NCBI GenBank assembly: GCA_901472405.1
Contig: LR590463.1
Span: 4,340,001 to 4,404,000, forward strand
DNA from: Serratia rubidaea
GTDB taxonomy: Bacteria > Pseudomonadota > Gammaproteobacteria > Enterobacterales > Enterobacteriaceae
Length of the DNA stretch: 64,000 bases
Reading direction: 5' to 3'
Shown here: one piece after another, positions 42,805 through 53,134 of the stretch
Numbering within the stretch: the first letter of the stretch is position 1
Layout of the letters: each line of letters opens with the position of its first letter
Notes under the pieces: generated by a model
Databases searched by the model: none
The model's input: the letters and a program-made list of their open reading frames with translations, nothing else
What the model was told of the DNA's origin: nothing
Made by a program: the position numbers and the translations under genes

Positions 42805-44217
42805 TTAAGCCAGTTCAATGGCGAAATAGTTTTTGGCGTTGTCGAAGCTGATGTTTTTCACCATCTCCCCCAGCAGCGCCAGATCCGCCGGCGCCTCGCC
42901 GTCTTCCACCCAGCGCCCGATCATCTGGCACAGAATGCGCCGGAAATATTCATGGCGGGTATAAGACAAGAAGCTGCGGCTGTCGGTCAGCATGCCGACA
43001 AAGCGGCTCAGCAGGCCCAGCTGCGCCAGCTGGGTCATCTGCCGCTGCATACCGTCCTTCTGGTCGTTAAACCACCAGCCGGAGCCGAACTGCATCTTGC
43101 CCGGCGTCCCCTCGCCCTGAAAATTGCCCACCATGGTGCCGATCACTTCGTTATCGCGTGGGTTCAGGCAGTACAGAATGGTCTTCGGCAGCCCGCCCTG
43201 GCGCGCCTGGGCATCCAGCAAACGCGACAGCGGCTGCGCCAGCGGCCGATCGTTGATCGAATCGAAGCCGATATCCGGACCGATATGCTCGAACATCCGG
43301 CTGTTGTTATTACGCAGCGCGCCGATGTGATACTGCTGCACCCAGCCGCGGCGCTGATACTCCGCCGCCAGAAACACCAGCACGGCGGTTTTGAACTGCG
43401 CGCTCTGCGTTTCATCCGGCTGCGCGCCGTCGAGGCGTCGGCTCAGGATCGCATCCAGCGTCGCCTCGTCGGCGTCGGCGTACACCACCACGTCCAGCGC
43501 ATGGTCCGACACCTTGCAGCCGTGCGCGGCAAAGTGATCCAGCCGCTTGCTCAGCGCCTGGCGTAAATCATCAAAGCGGCGGATCTCCACGTCCGCCACG
43601 GCCGCCAGCCGTTGCAGGTAATCGCTAAAGGCCGGCGCATCAATGTTGAACGCCCTGTCCGGCCGCCAGCTCGGCAGCACCTTGATATCAAAGCCGCCGT
43701 CCTCGGCGATCGCCCGGTGATGACGCAGATCGTCGATCGGATCGTCGGTGGTGCCGACCATTTTCACGTTCATCTGCTGCATGATCCCGCGCGCGCTGAA
43801 CGCATCCTGCGTCAGCAGCTCGTTGGCGCGCTGCCAGATATCGTCCGCCGTCGCCGGCGACAGCAAGGTGCCGGTAATGCCGAACGGCCGGCGCAGTTCC
43901 AGATGCGTCCAGTGATAGAGCGGGTTGCCGATGGTATGCGGCACGGTCGCCGCCCAGGCGTCAAACTTTTCCCGATCGCCGGCGTCGCCGGTGCACAGAC
44001 GTTCCGCCACGCCGTTGGTGCGCATGGCGCGCCACTTGTAGTGGTCGCCTTTCAGCCAGATGTCATACAGGTTTTTGAAGCGATAGTTCTCGGCAATCTG
44101 CGCCGGCGGCAGATGGCAGTGATAGTCAAAAATCGGCTGCTGCGCCGCATACTCATGGTACAAACGCCGGGCAAATTCCGTATCCAGTAAGAAATCTTCG
44201 CTTAAAAACGTGGCCAT
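42805..44217 (-). CDS. uxaC: Glucuronate/galacturonate isomerase
   Basis: An intact 470-aa isomerase that converts D-glucuronate to fructuronate and D-galacturonate to tagaturonate, the first step of hexuronate breakdown. It belongs to the amidohydrolase superfamily; the metal site DYHCHLPP is near residue 32-39 and [14 protein letters not shown] follows. The middle enzyme uxaB is not between uxaC and uxaA and is not in the window. uxaCA is divergent from exuT, an arrangement shared by many enterobacteria. Confidence 0.95.
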   Translation of the reverse strand: MATFLSEDFLLDTEFARRLYHEYAAQQPIFDYHCHLPPAQIAENYRFKNLYDIWLKGDHYKWRAMRTNGVAERLCTGDAGDREKFDAWAATVPHTIGNPLYHWTHLELRRPFGITGTLLSPATADDIWQRANELLTQDAFSARGIMQQMNVKMVGTTDDPIDDLRHHRAIAEDGGFDIKVLPSWRPDRAFNIDAPAFSDYLQRLAAVADVEIRRFDDLRQALSKRLDHFAAHGCKVSDHALDVVVYADADEATLDAILSRRLDGAQPDETQSAQFKTAVLVFLAAEYQRRGWVQQYHIGALRNNNSRMFEHIGPDIGFDSINDRPLAQPLSRLLDAQARQGGLPKTILYCLNPRDNEVIGTMVGNFQGEGTPGKMQFGSGWWFNDQKDGMQRQMTQLAQLGLLSRFVGMLTDSRSFLSYTRHEYFRRILCQMIGRWVEDGEAPADLALLGEMVKNISFDNAKNYFAIELA

Positions 44218-44595
44218 ATCAGGTCCTCAGCTTGCGTAGCGGGTTTTTGTCGCCTCATTGCTTTAAAAGTTATCACACCAATTAATTACGGCGTCCAGGT
44301 TTTTTTCGCCATGCTTACGGTAAAAAAGGCGCTTCAAGGCGCGCTAACTGCGGGTTTCATCGCAAAAAAACCTCAGCATGGCCTTCATATTATTGCGTAA
44401 CTGAATAATGACTTTTGTGATGTCACTCAACTTTTAAATCTGTATGACAAGTTATTGTCTCGCCTCTTCACCTCGCGGCGGAAAGCGCCGGCGAGCCGAA
44501 CACGCCTTACACCACGACAGACAGGAAATCACCATTATCTACGTTGCGCAGCATCAACGGGCGCGACGATTGCTAAAGACGGGGAGAGATTTCTC
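44218..44595. promoter_or_regulatory. Divergent uxaC / exuT control region
   Basis: 378 bases with no gene. It should hold promoters in both directions and ExuR operators. An ACCAATTAATTA segment near 44277-44288 carries an ACCAAT half like those in ExuR/UxuR sites, but I cannot see a full palindrome with confidence. A GGGGAGA ribosome binding site precedes exuT. Confidence 0.45.
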
Positions 44596-45895
44596 ATGCG
44601 CAAAATCAAAGGGTTACGCTGGTACATGATCGGGCTGGTGACCATCGGCACGGTACTGGGTTACCTGACCCGCAACGCGATTGCCGTCGCCGCGCCGACG
44701 CTGGAAGACACCTTACATATCACCACCCAACAATATTCCTATATCGTCGCCGCCTACTCCGCCTGCTATACCGTGATGCAGCCGGTGGCCGGCTACGTGC
44801 TCGACGTGCTGGGCACCAAAGTGGGCTATGCGATGTTCGCCATTTTATGGGCGCTGTTCTGCATGGGCACCGCGCTGGCCAACAGCTGGGGCGGGCTGGC
44901 GCTGGCGCGCGGCGCGGTCGGCATGGCGGAGGCGGCGATGATCCCCGCCGGGCTGAAGGCCAGCAGCGAGTGGTTTCCCGCCAAAGAGCGCTCGATCGCC
45001 GTCGGCTACTTTAACGTCGGCTCGTCAATCGGCGGCATGATCGCGCCGCCGCTGGTGGTGTGGGCCATCGTCGCCCACAGCTGGGAAATGGCGTTTATCA
45101 TCACCGGCGCCCTGAGCCTGATCTGGGCCATCTGCTGGCTGCTGTTCTATAAGCATCCGAAAGACCAGAAGAAACTCAGCGCCGAGGAGCGCAGCTATAT
45201 CCTGGACGGCCAGGAAGCCCAGCACCAGACCAGCAACGCCAAAAAAATGTCCGCCTGGCAGATCGTCCGCAACCGGCAGTTCTGGGGCATCGCGCTGCCG
45301 CGCTTTCTGGCGGAGCCGGCCTGGGCACCTTCAACGCCTGGATCCCGCTGTTTATGTTTAAAGCCTACGGCTTTAACCTGAAGGAAATCGCCATGTTCGC
45401 CTGGATGCCGATGCTGTTCGCCGATCTGGGCTGTATCGTCGGCGGCTACCTGCCGCCGCTGTTCCAGAAGTATTTCAAGGTGAATCTGATCGTGTCCCGC
45501 AAGCTGGTGGTGACCCTTGGCGCGCTGCTGATGATCGGCCCCGGCATGATCGGCCTGTTCTCCAGCCCGTATGTCGCCATTGCCCTGCTGTGCGTCGGCG
45601 GCTTTGCCCATCAGGCGCTGTCCGGCGCGCTGATCACGCTCTCTTCCGACGTCTTCGGCCGTAACGAAGTGGCGACCGCCAACGGCCTGACCGGCATGGC
45701 CGCCTGGACCGCCAGCACCCTGTTCGCGCTGGTGGTCGGCGCGCTGGCGGATACGCTCGGCTTCAGCCCGCTGTTCGCCGCCCTGTCGGTGTTCGATATT
45801 TTGGGCGCCATCGTTTATCTGGACGGTACTGCAAAAACCGCCCGGCCGCCGCCGGGGAAAAAGAAGCGCTGCACACCGCCGCCGCAGGCGGTTGA
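44596..45895 (+). CDS. exuT: Hexuronate transporter (three indels)
   Basis: A 432-aa major facilitator (anion:cation symporter branch) that imports galacturonate and glucuronate with H+. Helix 1-2 region reads GTVLGYLTRNAIAVAAPTLE; the motif-A-like VLDVLGTKVGYAMF and the conserved SSEWFPAKERSIAVG are visible. G is missing near 45325 (EPAWGTFNAWIPLF expected); a T near 45813 and an A near 45834 are extra, and the restored tail ends at TGA 45893-45895. ATG at 44596 chosen by the family start MRKIKGLRWYMI; longer open frames upstream are unlikely. Confidence 0.93.
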
Positions 45896-46014
45896 TCCCG
45901 CGCGTCGCCCGGCCTAACACCGGGCGGCCCGCCGCCATTCACTGGCGGCAAAACCGGATAAGTGGTATAACAAATCTGTTGGCAACCCACCTTTCCTAGC
46001 GCAGAGCACTCATT

Positions 46015-46791
46015 ATGGAATTCACCGAAAGCAGACGCTTATATCAGCAACTGGCCGCCGAACTGAAACAACGCATTGAAGGCGGCGTTTATCCGGTCGG
46101 CGACAAACTGCCGGCGGAGCGCTATATCGCCGAAGAGATGAACGTCAGCCGCACCGTGGTGCGCGAGGCGATTATCATGCTGGAAGTGGAAGGCTACGTC
46201 GAAGTGCGCAAAGGCTCCGGGATCCATGTGATTTCCAACCAGCAAAAGCACCTGGTGGTGCCGGGGGACAGCATCGAATTCGCCAGCGTCGGGCCGTTTG
46301 AGCTGCTGCAGGCGCGTCAGCTGATTGAGAGCAACATCGCCGAGTTCGCCGCCACCCAGGTCACCAAGCAGGATATCGTGCAGCTGATGGAGATTCAGGA
46401 AAACGCCCGGCGGGAAGATCGCTTCCGCGATTCGCAGTGGGACCTGAAATTCCACGTGCAGATCGCGCTCGCCACGCAAAACACCGCGATGGCGACCATC
46501 GTCGAAAAAATGTGGAGCCAGCGGGTGCATAACCCTTACTGGATCAAGCTGCACGAACATATTGACGATCGCTCGATCGACAGCTGGTGCGACGACCATG
46601 ACCAGATCCTCAAAGCGTTGATGCGCAAGGATCCCGCCGCCGCCAAGCTGGCGATGTGGCAGCACCTGGAAAACACCAAGCAGATGCTGTTCAACGCCAC
46701 CACCGACGACTTCGAATATAACGTTGACCGCTACCTGTTTGCCGAGAACCCGCTGCCGCAGCTGGACAGCGCGAGCGGCGGCAATAAATAG
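46015..46791 (+). CDS. exuR: Hexuronate regulon repressor, GntR/FadR family
   Basis: An intact 258-aa regulator. The N-terminal winged helix contains [20 protein letters not shown] and the wing VRKGSGIHV; the C-terminal FCD domain binds the effector (galacturonate-type acids in E. coli). It follows exuT by 119 bases on the same strand and should repress uxaCA and exuT. Confidence 0.94.
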   Translation: MEFTESRRLYQQLAAELKQRIEGGVYPVGDKLPAERYIAEEMNVSRTVVREAIIMLEVEGYVEVRKGSGIHVISNQQKHLVVPGDSIEFASVGPFELLQARQLIESNIAEFAATQVTKQDIVQLMEIQENARREDRFRDSQWDLKFHVQIALATQNTAMATIVEKMWSQRVHNPYWIKLHEHIDDRSIDSWCDDHDQILKALMRKDPAAAKLAMWQHLENTKQMLFNATTDDFEYNVDRYLFAENPLPQLDSASGGNK

Positions 46792-46981
46792 TCGACGATG
46801 TTCAAATAATCTTACCTTATGTCAGGTATTGTAAAATACGCTGAATCAATGCCGTCGGCGCCGTTTCCCGTGTAATAATTCACCGGCGGCAGCAGAGATT
46901 TCCCTGTTGCCGATCGGGCGGCTTTGCTAAAATCGGACCACTTTTTTTAGCCTTATTACTGCGGGGGCGGAACGCGAATTC

Positions 46982-47416
46982 ATGCGCTGGTTGTTTGCCA
47001 TGCTGATTGCTCTTTTTTGCTGGACCGGCGCGGTCTCCGGCCAGCAGCTCTATACGACGCAACCGGCACAGCCAAACGCCCAACCCAACCACAACGCAAC
47101 CGCCCAGGACGACTACCCGCAGGCGCTGCGCCCGCCGGCCGACCTGCGCCGTAAGGCGCCGGGAAAAAAATGGCCGCTGCTGCTGCCGCGCAACACGTCC
47201 AGCTACATCTCTTCGCTCTCTGTTGTTTCACCGATCCCCGCCTATGCTTTAACAGAGGCGCGGCGAGAGAGCCGCTATCCGCGCCAGACGGCGCCGGCAT
47301 CCAACCGCCTCGAACAGGTTAACTGGATGCTCCGCTCCTCCCACCAGCAAAGCCGGGTCGGCGGCTGGCAAGCGAGCAACATGCTGTACCGAGGAACGCT
47401 GACTTACCACTCATGA
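46982..47416 (+). CDS. Small secreted protein of unknown function
   Basis: A 144-aa predicted exported protein (signal peptide MRWLFAMLIALFCWTGAVSG, cleavage before QQ). The mature part is basic, Pro/Gln/Asn-rich and probably disordered, with two LPRN/SSYISS segments and no cysteine. No family is recognised. A plausible promoter (TAAAAT near 46926) and GGGGCGG upstream support it as a real gene; it sits where E. coli has only an intergenic region between exuR and yqjA. Confidence 0.6.
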   Translation: MRWLFAMLIALFCWTGAVSGQQLYTTQPAQPNAQPNHNATAQDDYPQALRPPADLRRKAPGKKWPLLLPRNTSSYISSLSVVSPIPAYALTEARRESRYPRQTAPASNRLEQVNWMLRSSHQQSRVGGWQASNMLYRGTLTYHS

Positions 47417-47529
47417 CCGGTAGGGTAATCACTCACAAGCAAAAACACCTCACCGTTCACCTGCGGCGCCGGCATTCCGGTAATCAGGCCGCTAAGAGAA
47501 ATCAGGCAAAGACGTTTTAGGAACACTGG

Positions 47530-48207
47530 ATGGACATCATTAAACAACTGTTGGATGCCTTATGGCAGCAGGACTTCGAAACGCTGGCGAACCCCTCGCT
47601 GGTGTGGACGCTGTACGTGCTGCTGTTTATGATTCTGTTTCTGGAAAACGGCCTGCTGCCCGCCGCTTTCCTGCCCGGCGACAGCCTGTTGATTCTGGTC
47701 GGCGTACTGATCGCCAAAGGCACCATGAACTTCCCGCTCACCATCTTTATTCTCACCGTCGGCGCCAGTCTGGGCTGCTGGGTCAGTTATATACAGGGCA
47801 AGTGGCTGGGCAATACCCGCACGGTGCAGGGCTGGCTGTCGCACCTGCCCGCCCACTACCACCAGCGCGCGCACCAGCTGTTCCACCGCCACGGCCTGTC
47901 GGCGCTGCTGGTCGGCCGCTTTCTGGCCTTCGTGCGTACGCTGCTGCCTACCATCGCCGGCCTGTCGGGTCTGAGCAACGCCCGCTTCCAGTTCTTCAAC
48001 TGGATGAGCGGCCTGCTGTGGGTGGTGATCCTGACCAGCCTCGGCTTTGCGCTCGGTAAAACGCCGGTGTTCCGCAAATACGAAGATCAGCTGATGTTCT
48101 GCCTGATGATGCTGCCGCTGGTGCTGCTGGTGGTCGGCCTGGTCGGCTCGCTGATTGTGCTGTGGCGTAAGAAGCGCGCCAGCCAAAACACGGGCAACGG
48201 CGCGTGA
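47530..48207 (+). CDS. yqjA: DedA-family inner-membrane protein YqjA
   Basis: An intact 225-aa DedA/SNARE-associated protein. It has the reentrant-loop motif [16 protein letters not shown] and the conserved [19 protein letters not shown] with the essential arginines. DedA proteins act in lipid carrier flipping and proton-linked envelope homeostasis; E. coli YqjA is needed at alkaline pH. It overlaps mzrA by 4 bases. Confidence 0.95.
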   Translation: MDIIKQLLDALWQQDFETLANPSLVWTLYVLLFMILFLENGLLPAAFLPGDSLLILVGVLIAKGTMNFPLTIFILTVGASLGCWVSYIQGKWLGNTRTVQGWLSHLPAHYHQRAHQLFHRHGLSALLVGRFLAFVRTLLPTIAGLSGLSNARFQFFNWMSGLLWVVILTSLGFALGKTPVFRKYEDQLMFCLMMLPLVLLVVGLVGSLIVLWRKKRASQNTGNGA

Positions 48208-48577
48208 CCACGCCGCGTTCCCGCTGGCAGTATGCACTGATTGTCGCGCTGGCTCTGCTGGCGCTGTGCGTATTTTTCCTGCCCGCCATGGTGCGCACCG
48301 AAACCGAACTGCGCATCCGCTCCACCCAGCAAGGCCTGTCGCTGCCGGACGGTTTCTACGTTTATCAGCGTCTGGATGCGCGCGGCATCCGTATTAAAAG
48401 CATTACCCCGGAAGGCGATGGCCTGGTGATCCGCCTGGACTCCCCGCAACAGCAGCTGCTGGCGCGGGAAACGCTGCAGGCCATTCTGCCCCCCGGCTAC
48501 AGCATCGCGCTGAGCGAACTCCCGCTCCCAGCCACTGGATACGCAAACTGACCAGGACGCCGCAGGATCTGGGATAG
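48204..48577 (+). CDS. mzrA: EnvZ/OmpR modulator MzrA (one indel)
   Basis: A bitopic inner-membrane protein that in E. coli binds the sensor EnvZ and links CpxA signalling to OmpR. It starts at GTG (GTGA overlap with the yqjA stop) and has one transmembrane helix ([18 protein letters not shown]), then a periplasmic domain with [20 protein letters not shown]. The frame as read ends early at 48551; restoring one C near 48528 yields the family tail [15 protein letters not shown] and a 124-aa product ending at 48577. Confidence 0.87.
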
Positions 48578-48748
48578 GCGCGCAGCTGTTCATTTAATCA
48601 ACAATCGTTTGACATTTCAGCGTGGATCTTTGCTATCCGGACGATTTAGTGACTATGCTGAATAACGGTGATGGCAGCCGCGTAATCCTCCATCGCCCAG
48701 CAGGAAACGGATACATCCCCATGCATCCCATTAACAAGGAACCGACAG

Positions 48749-49120
48749 ATGAAATTACGCTATACCGCCCCTTTAGCCCTCTCCCTCTTCGCCTTCGCCT
48801 CATTTTCGATGGCGGCCGAGGGCGGCTGCGCCGCCAAAGCGCAGGAGATTCAGCAGCAGATTGATTACGCGACTCAGCACGGCAACAGCCAACGCGTCGC
48901 CGGGCTGAAAACCGCGCTGGGTGAAGTGCAGGCCCATTGCACCGACGCCGGCCTGCAGGCCGAACGGCAAAAAAAGATTGAAGACAAACAGCACAAAGTT
49001 GCAGAGCGCCGTCAGGAGCTGAAAGAGGCTCAGCAAAGCGGCAAGCTGGATAAAGTCGCCAAAAAACAGCAGAAGCTGGCGGAAGCCGAAGCCGAGCTGA
49101 AACAGGCGCAGGCGGAATAA
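48749..49120 (+). CDS. yqjC: Periplasmic DUF1090 protein YqjC
   Basis: A 123-aa exported protein. Signal peptide MKLRYTAPLALSLFAFASFS with cleavage after MA-A, then two Cys (CAAKAQEI, HCTDAG) likely forming a disulfide, then a long Lys/Glu/Gln-rich coiled coil. Function unknown; associated in E. coli with the yqjC-D-E-K cluster. Confidence 0.92.
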   Translation: MKLRYTAPLALSLFAFASFSMAAEGGCAAKAQEIQQQIDYATQHGNSQRVAGLKTALGEVQAHCTDAGLQAERQKKIEDKQHKVAERRQELKEAQQSGKLDKVAKKQQKLAEAEAELKQAQAE

Positions 49121-49269
49121 TAATGTTCACCGGCGACAGGCGCCGGGTTCGGAATATTCATAGGAAAATAATCGTTTCCACAGTGATATTCGCCACCCGT
49201 TCGCTTTGCTGCCGCCAAAAAATCCGTTATGTTGGGATATCTTGCAGTCAACGTTAAGGAGTTAGAGAA

Positions 49270-49569
49270 ATGGCAAAAGATGCAGAAAACTTACGCGCTG
49301 AACTGAAGTCCTTAGCCGATACCCTGGAAGAGGTGCTTAACTCTTCCACTGATAAGCCGAAGGCTGAACTGGAAAAGCTGCGTTCCAAAGCGGAAGGCGC
49401 GCTGAAAGACACCCGCGCCCGCCTGGGCGACGCCGGCGACAAGCTGGCCAGCCAGACCAAGCAGATCGCCGGCCAGGCTGACGACTATGTGCGCGACAAC
49501 CCGTGGACCGGCATCGGCATCGGCGCTGCGGTCGGCGTCGTGCTGGGCGTACTGCTGGCGCGTCGTTAA
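49270..49569 (+). CDS. yqjD: Membrane-anchored ribosome-binding protein YqjD
   Basis: A 99-aa DUF883 (ElaB/YqjD/YgaM) protein: an amphipathic N-terminal helical region (ELKSLADTLEEVLNSS) and a C-terminal membrane anchor, NPWTGIGIGAAVGVVLGVLL, ending in Arg-Arg. The E. coli homologue anchors stationary-phase ribosomes at the inner membrane. It is 1 base before yqjE. Confidence 0.93.
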   Translation: MAKDAENLRAELKSLADTLEEVLNSSTDKPKAELEKLRSKAEGALKDTRARLGDAGDKLASQTKQIAGQADDYVRDNPWTGIGIGAAVGVVLGVLLARR

Positions 49570-49570
49570 T

Positions 49571-50014
49571 ATGAGCGAGCACGAGCAATCCCGTGCACAG
49601 GGCCCCGCCAAAGGGGTCCTGGACATCGGCCAGCGCATTATCACCATCCTGGTTGGCATGGTGGAGTCACGGCTGAAACTGGCGGTCGTCGAGCTGGAAG
49701 AGGAAAAAGCCAACCTGATTCAGCTGATGCTGCTGGTGGGCATTACTCTGCTGTTCACCGCTTTCGGCCTGATGAGCCTGCTGATCCTGCTATTCTGGGC
49801 GATCGACCCGGCCTACCGCGTGATGGCGCTGGGCACGACGACCGGCGTGCTGCTGTTTCTTGCCGTGGTGGGCGTGATCTGGACGCTGGTGAAAGCGAAG
49901 CGCACCACGCTGCTGGCCGAAACGCGCAAACAGCTGGAGCAGGACCGCGCCGCGCTGGAGGGAAAAAATGAGCCGTCGCCGGGCGCTGGCCGTCAGAAAA
50001 CAGCAGCTGATTAA
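49571..50014 (+). CDS. yqjE: Inner-membrane protein YqjE
   Basis: A 147-aa phage-holin-like (DUF1469) membrane protein with two central helices (LIQLMLLVGITLLFTAFGLM and LGTTTGVLLFLAVVGVIW). As read it overlaps yqjK by 47 bases. If one G were missing from the GGG run near 49963, the frame would instead stop at the TGA of ATGA at the yqjK start, giving about 133 aa like E. coli YqjE (134 aa). I think that shorter form is likely but it is inference. Confidence 0.88.
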   Translation: MSEHEQSRAQGPAKGVLDIGQRIITILVGMVESRLKLAVVELEEEKANLIQLMLLVGITLLFTAFGLMSLLILLFWAIDPAYRVMALGTTTGVLLFLAVVGVIWTLVKAKRTTLLAETRKQLEQDRAALEGKNEPSPGAGRQKTAAD

Positions 50015-50252
50015 CCGGATCGAGCAGCAGCGCGCCGACCTGGGCGACAATGCCGCGCAGTGGCTGGATAAAACCGAACACATTGACCGTGGTTATCAAA
50101 CCCTGTTCGGCATGCGCAAGTACCTGCTGCTCGGCTCCGGCGCGGTCGCCCTGTACGGCATGCGCCACCCCGGCAAGCTGATTCGCTGGTCGCGTCGCGC
50201 CTTCAGCGCCTGGGGCACCGTGCGGCTGCTGCGTAAAACCCTCTCTCGTTAA
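49968..50252 (+). CDS. yqjK: YqjK-like protein
   Basis: A 94-aa basic protein starting MSRRRALAVRKQQLINRIEQ, with one short hydrophobic segment (YLLLGSGAVALYGM) and a basic tail. It completes the yqjCDEK cluster. Function unknown. Confidence 0.88.
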   Translation: MSRRRALAVRKQQLINRIEQQRADLGDNAAQWLDKTEHIDRGYQTLFGMRKYLLLGSGAVALYGMRHPGKLIRWSRRAFSAWGTVRLLRKTLSR

Positions 50253-50524
50253 TCCTTTCCGTCCGCCCTTTCCTGTCTGCACTCCGTGCTGCCGCTCGCG
50301 GCGGCCGTCGTGCGCCATCGCGCCGCATATTCATCTCAAAATGTTAGCCCGCTAAATATTCATGATTTTTGAAAGATTATAGCAATTTTACTTGCTAACA
50401 AAGTGTACGCTTCACGATTAACATTCATTCCATCGAAACGGACGGCGCGCCAGAACAACGCTCTGCACACCGCCGGATGACATAACACAGCCAGCGTGGC
50501 GCAAAAAAACTTTTGGAGTGAATG

Positions 50525-50920
50525 ATGAAAAAATTAGAAGATACCGGTTTGTTGGTGGCGCGTATTCTGATGCCAATCCTGTTTATCGTCGCCGGCTACG
50601 GCAAAATGGGCGACGCTTACGCCGGCACTCAGCAGTACATGCAATCGATGGGCGTACCGGGCTTCCTGCTGCCGTTGACCATCCTGCTGGAGTTTGGCGG
50701 CGGCCTGGCGATTCTGTTCGGCTTCCTGACGCGCACTACCGCGCTGTTCACCGCCGGCTTCACCATCCTGACCGCGCTGCTGTTCCACACCAACTTTGCA
50801 GAGGGCGTTAACCAGCTGATGTTTATGAAAAACCTGACCATCGCCGGCGGTTATATCGTACTGGCGGTCGCCGGCCCGGGCGCCTTCAGCATCGACCGCC
50901 TGCTGAACAAGAAGTGGTAA
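50525..50920 (+). CDS. yqjF: DoxX-family inner-membrane protein YqjF
   Basis: A 131-aa four-helix membrane protein of the DoxX group, very close to E. coli YqjF (VARILMPILFIVAGYGKM; LPLTILLEFGGGLAILFGFL). Two adjacent ATGs occur; the second (50525) matches E. coli and has the better GGAG spacing. It pairs with yqjG, both being linked to quinone/catechol and nitroaromatic stress responses in E. coli through YhaJ. Confidence 0.93.
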   Translation: MKKLEDTGLLVARILMPILFIVAGYGKMGDAYAGTQQYMQSMGVPGFLLPLTILLEFGGGLAILFGFLTRTTALFTAGFTILTALLFHTNFAEGVNQLMFMKNLTIAGGYIVLAVAGPGAFSIDRLLNKKW

Positions 50921-50985
50921 ACTAACCTTAAGGGAGCCAGGCATGCCTGGCTCCCTCTCTGTCATCCAAGACGAAGGAGACTCCC

Positions 50986-51973
50986 ATGGGACAACTCGTT
51001 GACGGCGTTTGGCAAGACGTCTGGTACGACACCAAATCCACCGGCGGCCGCTTCAAGCGCTCCACCTCCCAGTTCCGCAACTGGATCACCGCCGACGGAC
51101 AGCCCGGCGAACACGGCAACGGCGGCTTTAATGCAGAAAAAGATCGCTACCACCTGTACGTATCCCTCGCCTGCCCGTGGGCGCACCGCACCCTGCTGAT
51201 GCGCAAGCTGAAAGGGCTGGAGCAGATCATTCCGGTTTCGGTGGTCAATCCGCTGATGCGGGAAAACGGCTGGACCTTCGCCGACGACTTCCCCGGCGCC
51301 AGCGGCGATCCGCTGTACCACGCCGACTTCCTGTATCAGCTCTATCTGCGCGCCGACCCGCACTACAGCGGCCGCGTCACCGTACCTGTGCTGTGGGATA
51401 AACAGCGGCAGACCATCGTCAGCAACGAGTCCGCCGACATCCTGCGCATGTTCAACAGCGCCTTTGACGGCGTCGGCGCACGCGCCGGCGACTATTACCC
51501 GGCCGAGTTGCGCGAAAAAAATTGATCAACTGAACGGCTGGATTTACGACACCGTCAACAACGGCGTCTACAAAGCCGGCTTCGCCACCAGCCAGGAGGC
51601 GTATGATGAGGCGGTAAGCGGCGTGTTTGCTTCGCTGGAGCGGCTGGAGCAGATCCTCGGCCAGCACCGCTATCTGACCGGCGACCGGCTGACCGAGGCG
51701 GACTTACGCCTGTGGACCACGCTGGTGCGTTTCGACCCGGTGTATGTCACCCATTTTAAGTGCGACAAGCGGCGCATCAGCGACTACCTGAACCTGTACG
51801 GCTTCCTGCGCGATATTTATCAGCTGCCGGGCGTCGACGAGACGGTCGATATGGCGCATATCCGCCATCACTATTACCGCAGTCACGCCACCATCAATCC
51901 GTACGGCATTATCTCCATCGGCCCGGCGCAGGATTTGAATGAGCCGCACGGCCGCGACCAGCGTTTCCGTTAA
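50986..51973 (+). CDS. yqjG: Glutathionyl-hydroquinone reductase (one indel)
   Basis: A 328-aa xi-class glutathione transferase that reduces glutathionyl-hydroquinones. The nucleophilic cysteine is in YVSLACPWAHRTLLMRKLKG near residue 63; the helical domain has RYLTGDRLTEADLRLWTTL and a C-terminal NPYGIISIGP. One extra A near 51523 (ELREKIDQLNGW expected) creates a false stop. Confidence 0.93.
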
Positions 51974-52003
51974 TAAAAAAACCTCGCCGCTCGGCGAGGT
52001 TTT
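51974..52003. terminator. Bidirectional terminator between yqjG and yhaJ
   Basis: AACCTCGCC and GGCGAGGTT form a 9-bp stem with a 4-base loop, flanked by seven A on one side and TTTT on the other, between convergent stop codons. Confidence 0.88.
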
Positions 52004-52005
52004 CA

Positions 52006-52902
52006 CTATTTCTGGGCGAACAGTCGCGGGATTTCACGCAGGAACCAGGCTTTCGCCTCGCCCATGCTGTCGCGCCGCCAGGCCATAATGATGTCCGCCT
52101 CGCGGCTGTATTCCGGCCCCACCACGCGCAGCCGCCCCTCTGCGATATCTTTTTCCACCATGGCGTACGGCATGGTCGCCACCCCCAGGCCGGCCAGCAA
52201 TGCCCGCCGCTTATCTTCGATGGTGCTGACGGTCAGCCGCTGCTGCTTGTCCAGCAGCTGTACGGTAATCACCGGCCGCTCACGCGCGGTGTCCGCCACC
52301 GCAATGCCGCGGTATTTCACCCGGGTGGCTTCCGACAGCGGCTCCGGCTCCTGATGGATCGGATGATCCGGCGCCGCCACGTAGACGCTCATCACCTTGT
52401 ACAGCTTGCGGGTGTTGATTTCCGACGAGGCGCGAAAGTGCATATCCGGCGCGATCACAATATCGGCCCGCCCCTGTTCCAGACGCTCCCAGGCGCCGGC
52501 CAGCACCTCGCTGAAAATCGACACCTGGGTATTGGCCTTCAGCGCCAGCTTGTCGACCAGCGGGAACAGCAGGCTGGGCGGCGACAGCGCCTCGCTGACG
52601 ATGGTGATATGGGTTTCCCAGCCGCGCGCCAGCGCTTCAGCGTCGGTGGTCAGCTTATCGGCCGCCTCCAGCAGCACCCGGCCGCGCTCCAGCAGCATGC
52701 GCCCGACGTTGGTGAATTTGGTGCGGTGGCCGGAGCGGTCAAACAGCACCACGTCCAGCTCCTCTTCCAGTTTTTGCATGGTGTAGCTGAGCGCCGACGG
52801 CACCCGGCCCAGCTCATCCGCCGCCGCGGCAAAACTGCCGCGGCGGTCGATGGCATCCATCACCCTTAACGCCTCAAGCGTTAACGCCCGATCTCTGGCC
52901 AT
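52006..52902 (-). CDS. yhaJ: LysR-family regulator YhaJ
   Basis: An intact 298-aa LysR-type regulator. The N-terminal helix-turn-helix is GSFAAAADELGRVPSALSYT; the rest is the periplasmic-binding-protein-like effector domain. The E. coli homologue activates yqjF and yhaK and senses nitroaromatic degradation products or quinones. It is divergent from yhaK with an ERIC element between them. Confidence 0.92.
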   Translation of the reverse strand: MARDRALTLEALRVMDAIDRRGSFAAAADELGRVPSALSYTMQKLEEELDVVLFDRSGHRTKFTNVGRMLLERGRVLLEAADKLTTDAEALARGWETHITIVSEALSPPSLLFPLVDKLALKANTQVSIFSEVLAGAWERLEQGRADIVIAPDMHFRASSEINTRKLYKVMSVYVAAPDHPIHQEPEPLSEATRVKYRGIAVADTARERPVITVQLLDKQQRLTVSTIEDKRRALLAGLGVATMPYAMVEKDIAEGRLRVVGPEYSREADIIMAWRRDSMGEAKAWFLREIPRLFAQK

Positions 52903-52980
52903 TGCATCTCTCTGTCAGGAAATTTGAATATGGCAACCAGATTAACTGGCTAACAATCTGCCGTCCAGATGCTTACCATT

Positions 52981-53107
52981 TATACCCATCATACTTCGAG
53001 CGGCAAAGGCGTTGGCTGCGCTCAGTCCCCCGAATCACTGACCCGGGTCAACGCAGCGGGATTCCTTCTTTTGCCGCCTTCCTGCCGCTCGAATTATTCA
53101 GGATATA
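52981..53107. repeat. ERIC element (127 bp)
   Basis: A 127-bp imperfect palindrome running from TATACCCATCATACTTCGAG to CTCGAATTATTCAGGATATA, with the central GCGTTGGCTGCGCTCA and TTGCCGCCTTCCTG segments. Length, ends and core match the enterobacterial repetitive intergenic consensus. It ends 27 bases before yhaK, so it is probably transcribed in the yhaK leader and may fold into a long hairpin. Confidence 0.85.
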
Positions 53108-53134
53108 CAGATTGAAATTAGAGAGCCCATTGCC

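Noticed and set aside
44416-44427. CRP site TGTGA..TCACT upstream of exuT
   Set aside because: The two halves are 2 bases apart instead of 6.
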